Positions 6,178 to 6,236 of a DNA stretch of 6,236 nt are shown piece after piece (positions within the stretch are counted from its first letter, which is position 1; every line of letters starts with the position of its first letter). The notes beneath the pieces were generated by a model. It searched no databases and had not been told where the DNA came from. It worked only from the letters and a program-made list of their open reading frames with translations. The stretch covers positions 1 through 6,236 of the forward strand of contig JAISZP010000045.1 in assembly GCA_031269135.1 (NCBI GenBank), given 5' to 3'. This DNA comes from Deltaproteobacteria bacterium (GTDB taxonomy: Bacteria > Desulfobacterota > Desulfarculia > Adiutricales > Adiutricaceae). Made by a program: the position numbers and the translations under genes.

Positions 6178-6204
6178 AAAAGGGACCGTTTTGGTCCCCT
6201 TTTT
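6178..6204 (+). terminator. Intrinsic terminator, potentially bidirectional
   Basis: GGGACC (6182-6187), loop gtttt and GGTCCC (6193-6198) form a 6-bp stem. It is preceded by AAAA and followed by C then TTTTT (6200-6204), so it can stop plus-strand transcripts and, with a four-T tail, minus-strand ones. It lies 300 bp beyond the transposase gene. ggtccctttt at 6117-6126 can pair exactly with 6178-6187 and would compete with this stem. Confidence 0.6.
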
Positions 6205-6205
6205 A

Positions 6206-6235
6206 ATGGTCAAATCCAATATGGTGAAATCCAAC
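6206..6235. repeat. 15-bp tandem doublet at the window edge
   Basis: atggtcaaatccaat (6206-6220) is followed directly by atggtgaaatccaac (6221-6235), 13 of 15 identical. The array may continue beyond the window. Confidence 0.65.
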
Positions 6236-6236
6236 G

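Noticed and set aside
6010..6236. Overlapping open frames on both strands at the right edge
   Set aside because: Both run through the terminator hairpin and repeats, without ribosome-binding sites or recognisable products.

Overview
The window is a 6.2 kb stretch of ordinary bacterial chromosome with three confidently recognisable genes and unusually repeat-rich gaps between them. In order these are a cytoplasmic-looking lytic transglycosylase (minus strand, 475-1530), a long-form biosynthetic threonine ammonia-lyase IlvA (plus strand, 2221-3840) and an IS1634/IS4-type transposase (plus strand, 4109-5878). No rRNA, tRNA, CRISPR array or phage module is visible. The gene set and style (an SLT-domain protein with a polar, Gln-rich N-terminus, a free-standing ilvA, an IS1634-like element) suggest a Gram-negative anaerobe, perhaps of the Desulfobacterota/deltaproteobacterial kind. 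That is a guess from general resemblance, not proof.

Layout: 1-474 is non-coding, with a purine-rich, repetitive plus strand (about 60-260), followed by a stop-interrupted frame behind the transglycosylase gene. The slt-like gene has a good Shine-Dalgarno site and an AT-rich leader. Upstream of it on the same strand lies a possible 43-residue one-helix membrane protein (1619-1750). The gap before ilvA holds six consecutive 16-bp repeat units (1916-2011), a possible frameshifted gene fossil on the minus strand (2046-2188), and a good sigma70-type promoter (2115-2143) whose -10 sits in a small palindrome. ilvA appears monocistronic. The gap after it carries about nine 13-bp repeat units (3875-3992), then the promoter and Shine-Dalgarno site of the transposase. 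The right end has a 14-bp doublet, a terminator hairpin with an upstream segment that could pair competitively with it, and a 15-bp doublet cut by the window edge.

The three genes do not form a pathway: cell-wall remodelling, isoleucine biosynthesis and transposition are unrelated here. The most notable points are (1) that every intergenic gap is built from its own short tandem repeat with its own unit length, which looks like active minisatellite birth or decay, and (2) that the transposase is full length but appears to have lost its second catalytic Asp (Asn285) and the Tyr of its YREK signature (His484), each one transition away from the expected codon. I found no convincing new multi-gene system.
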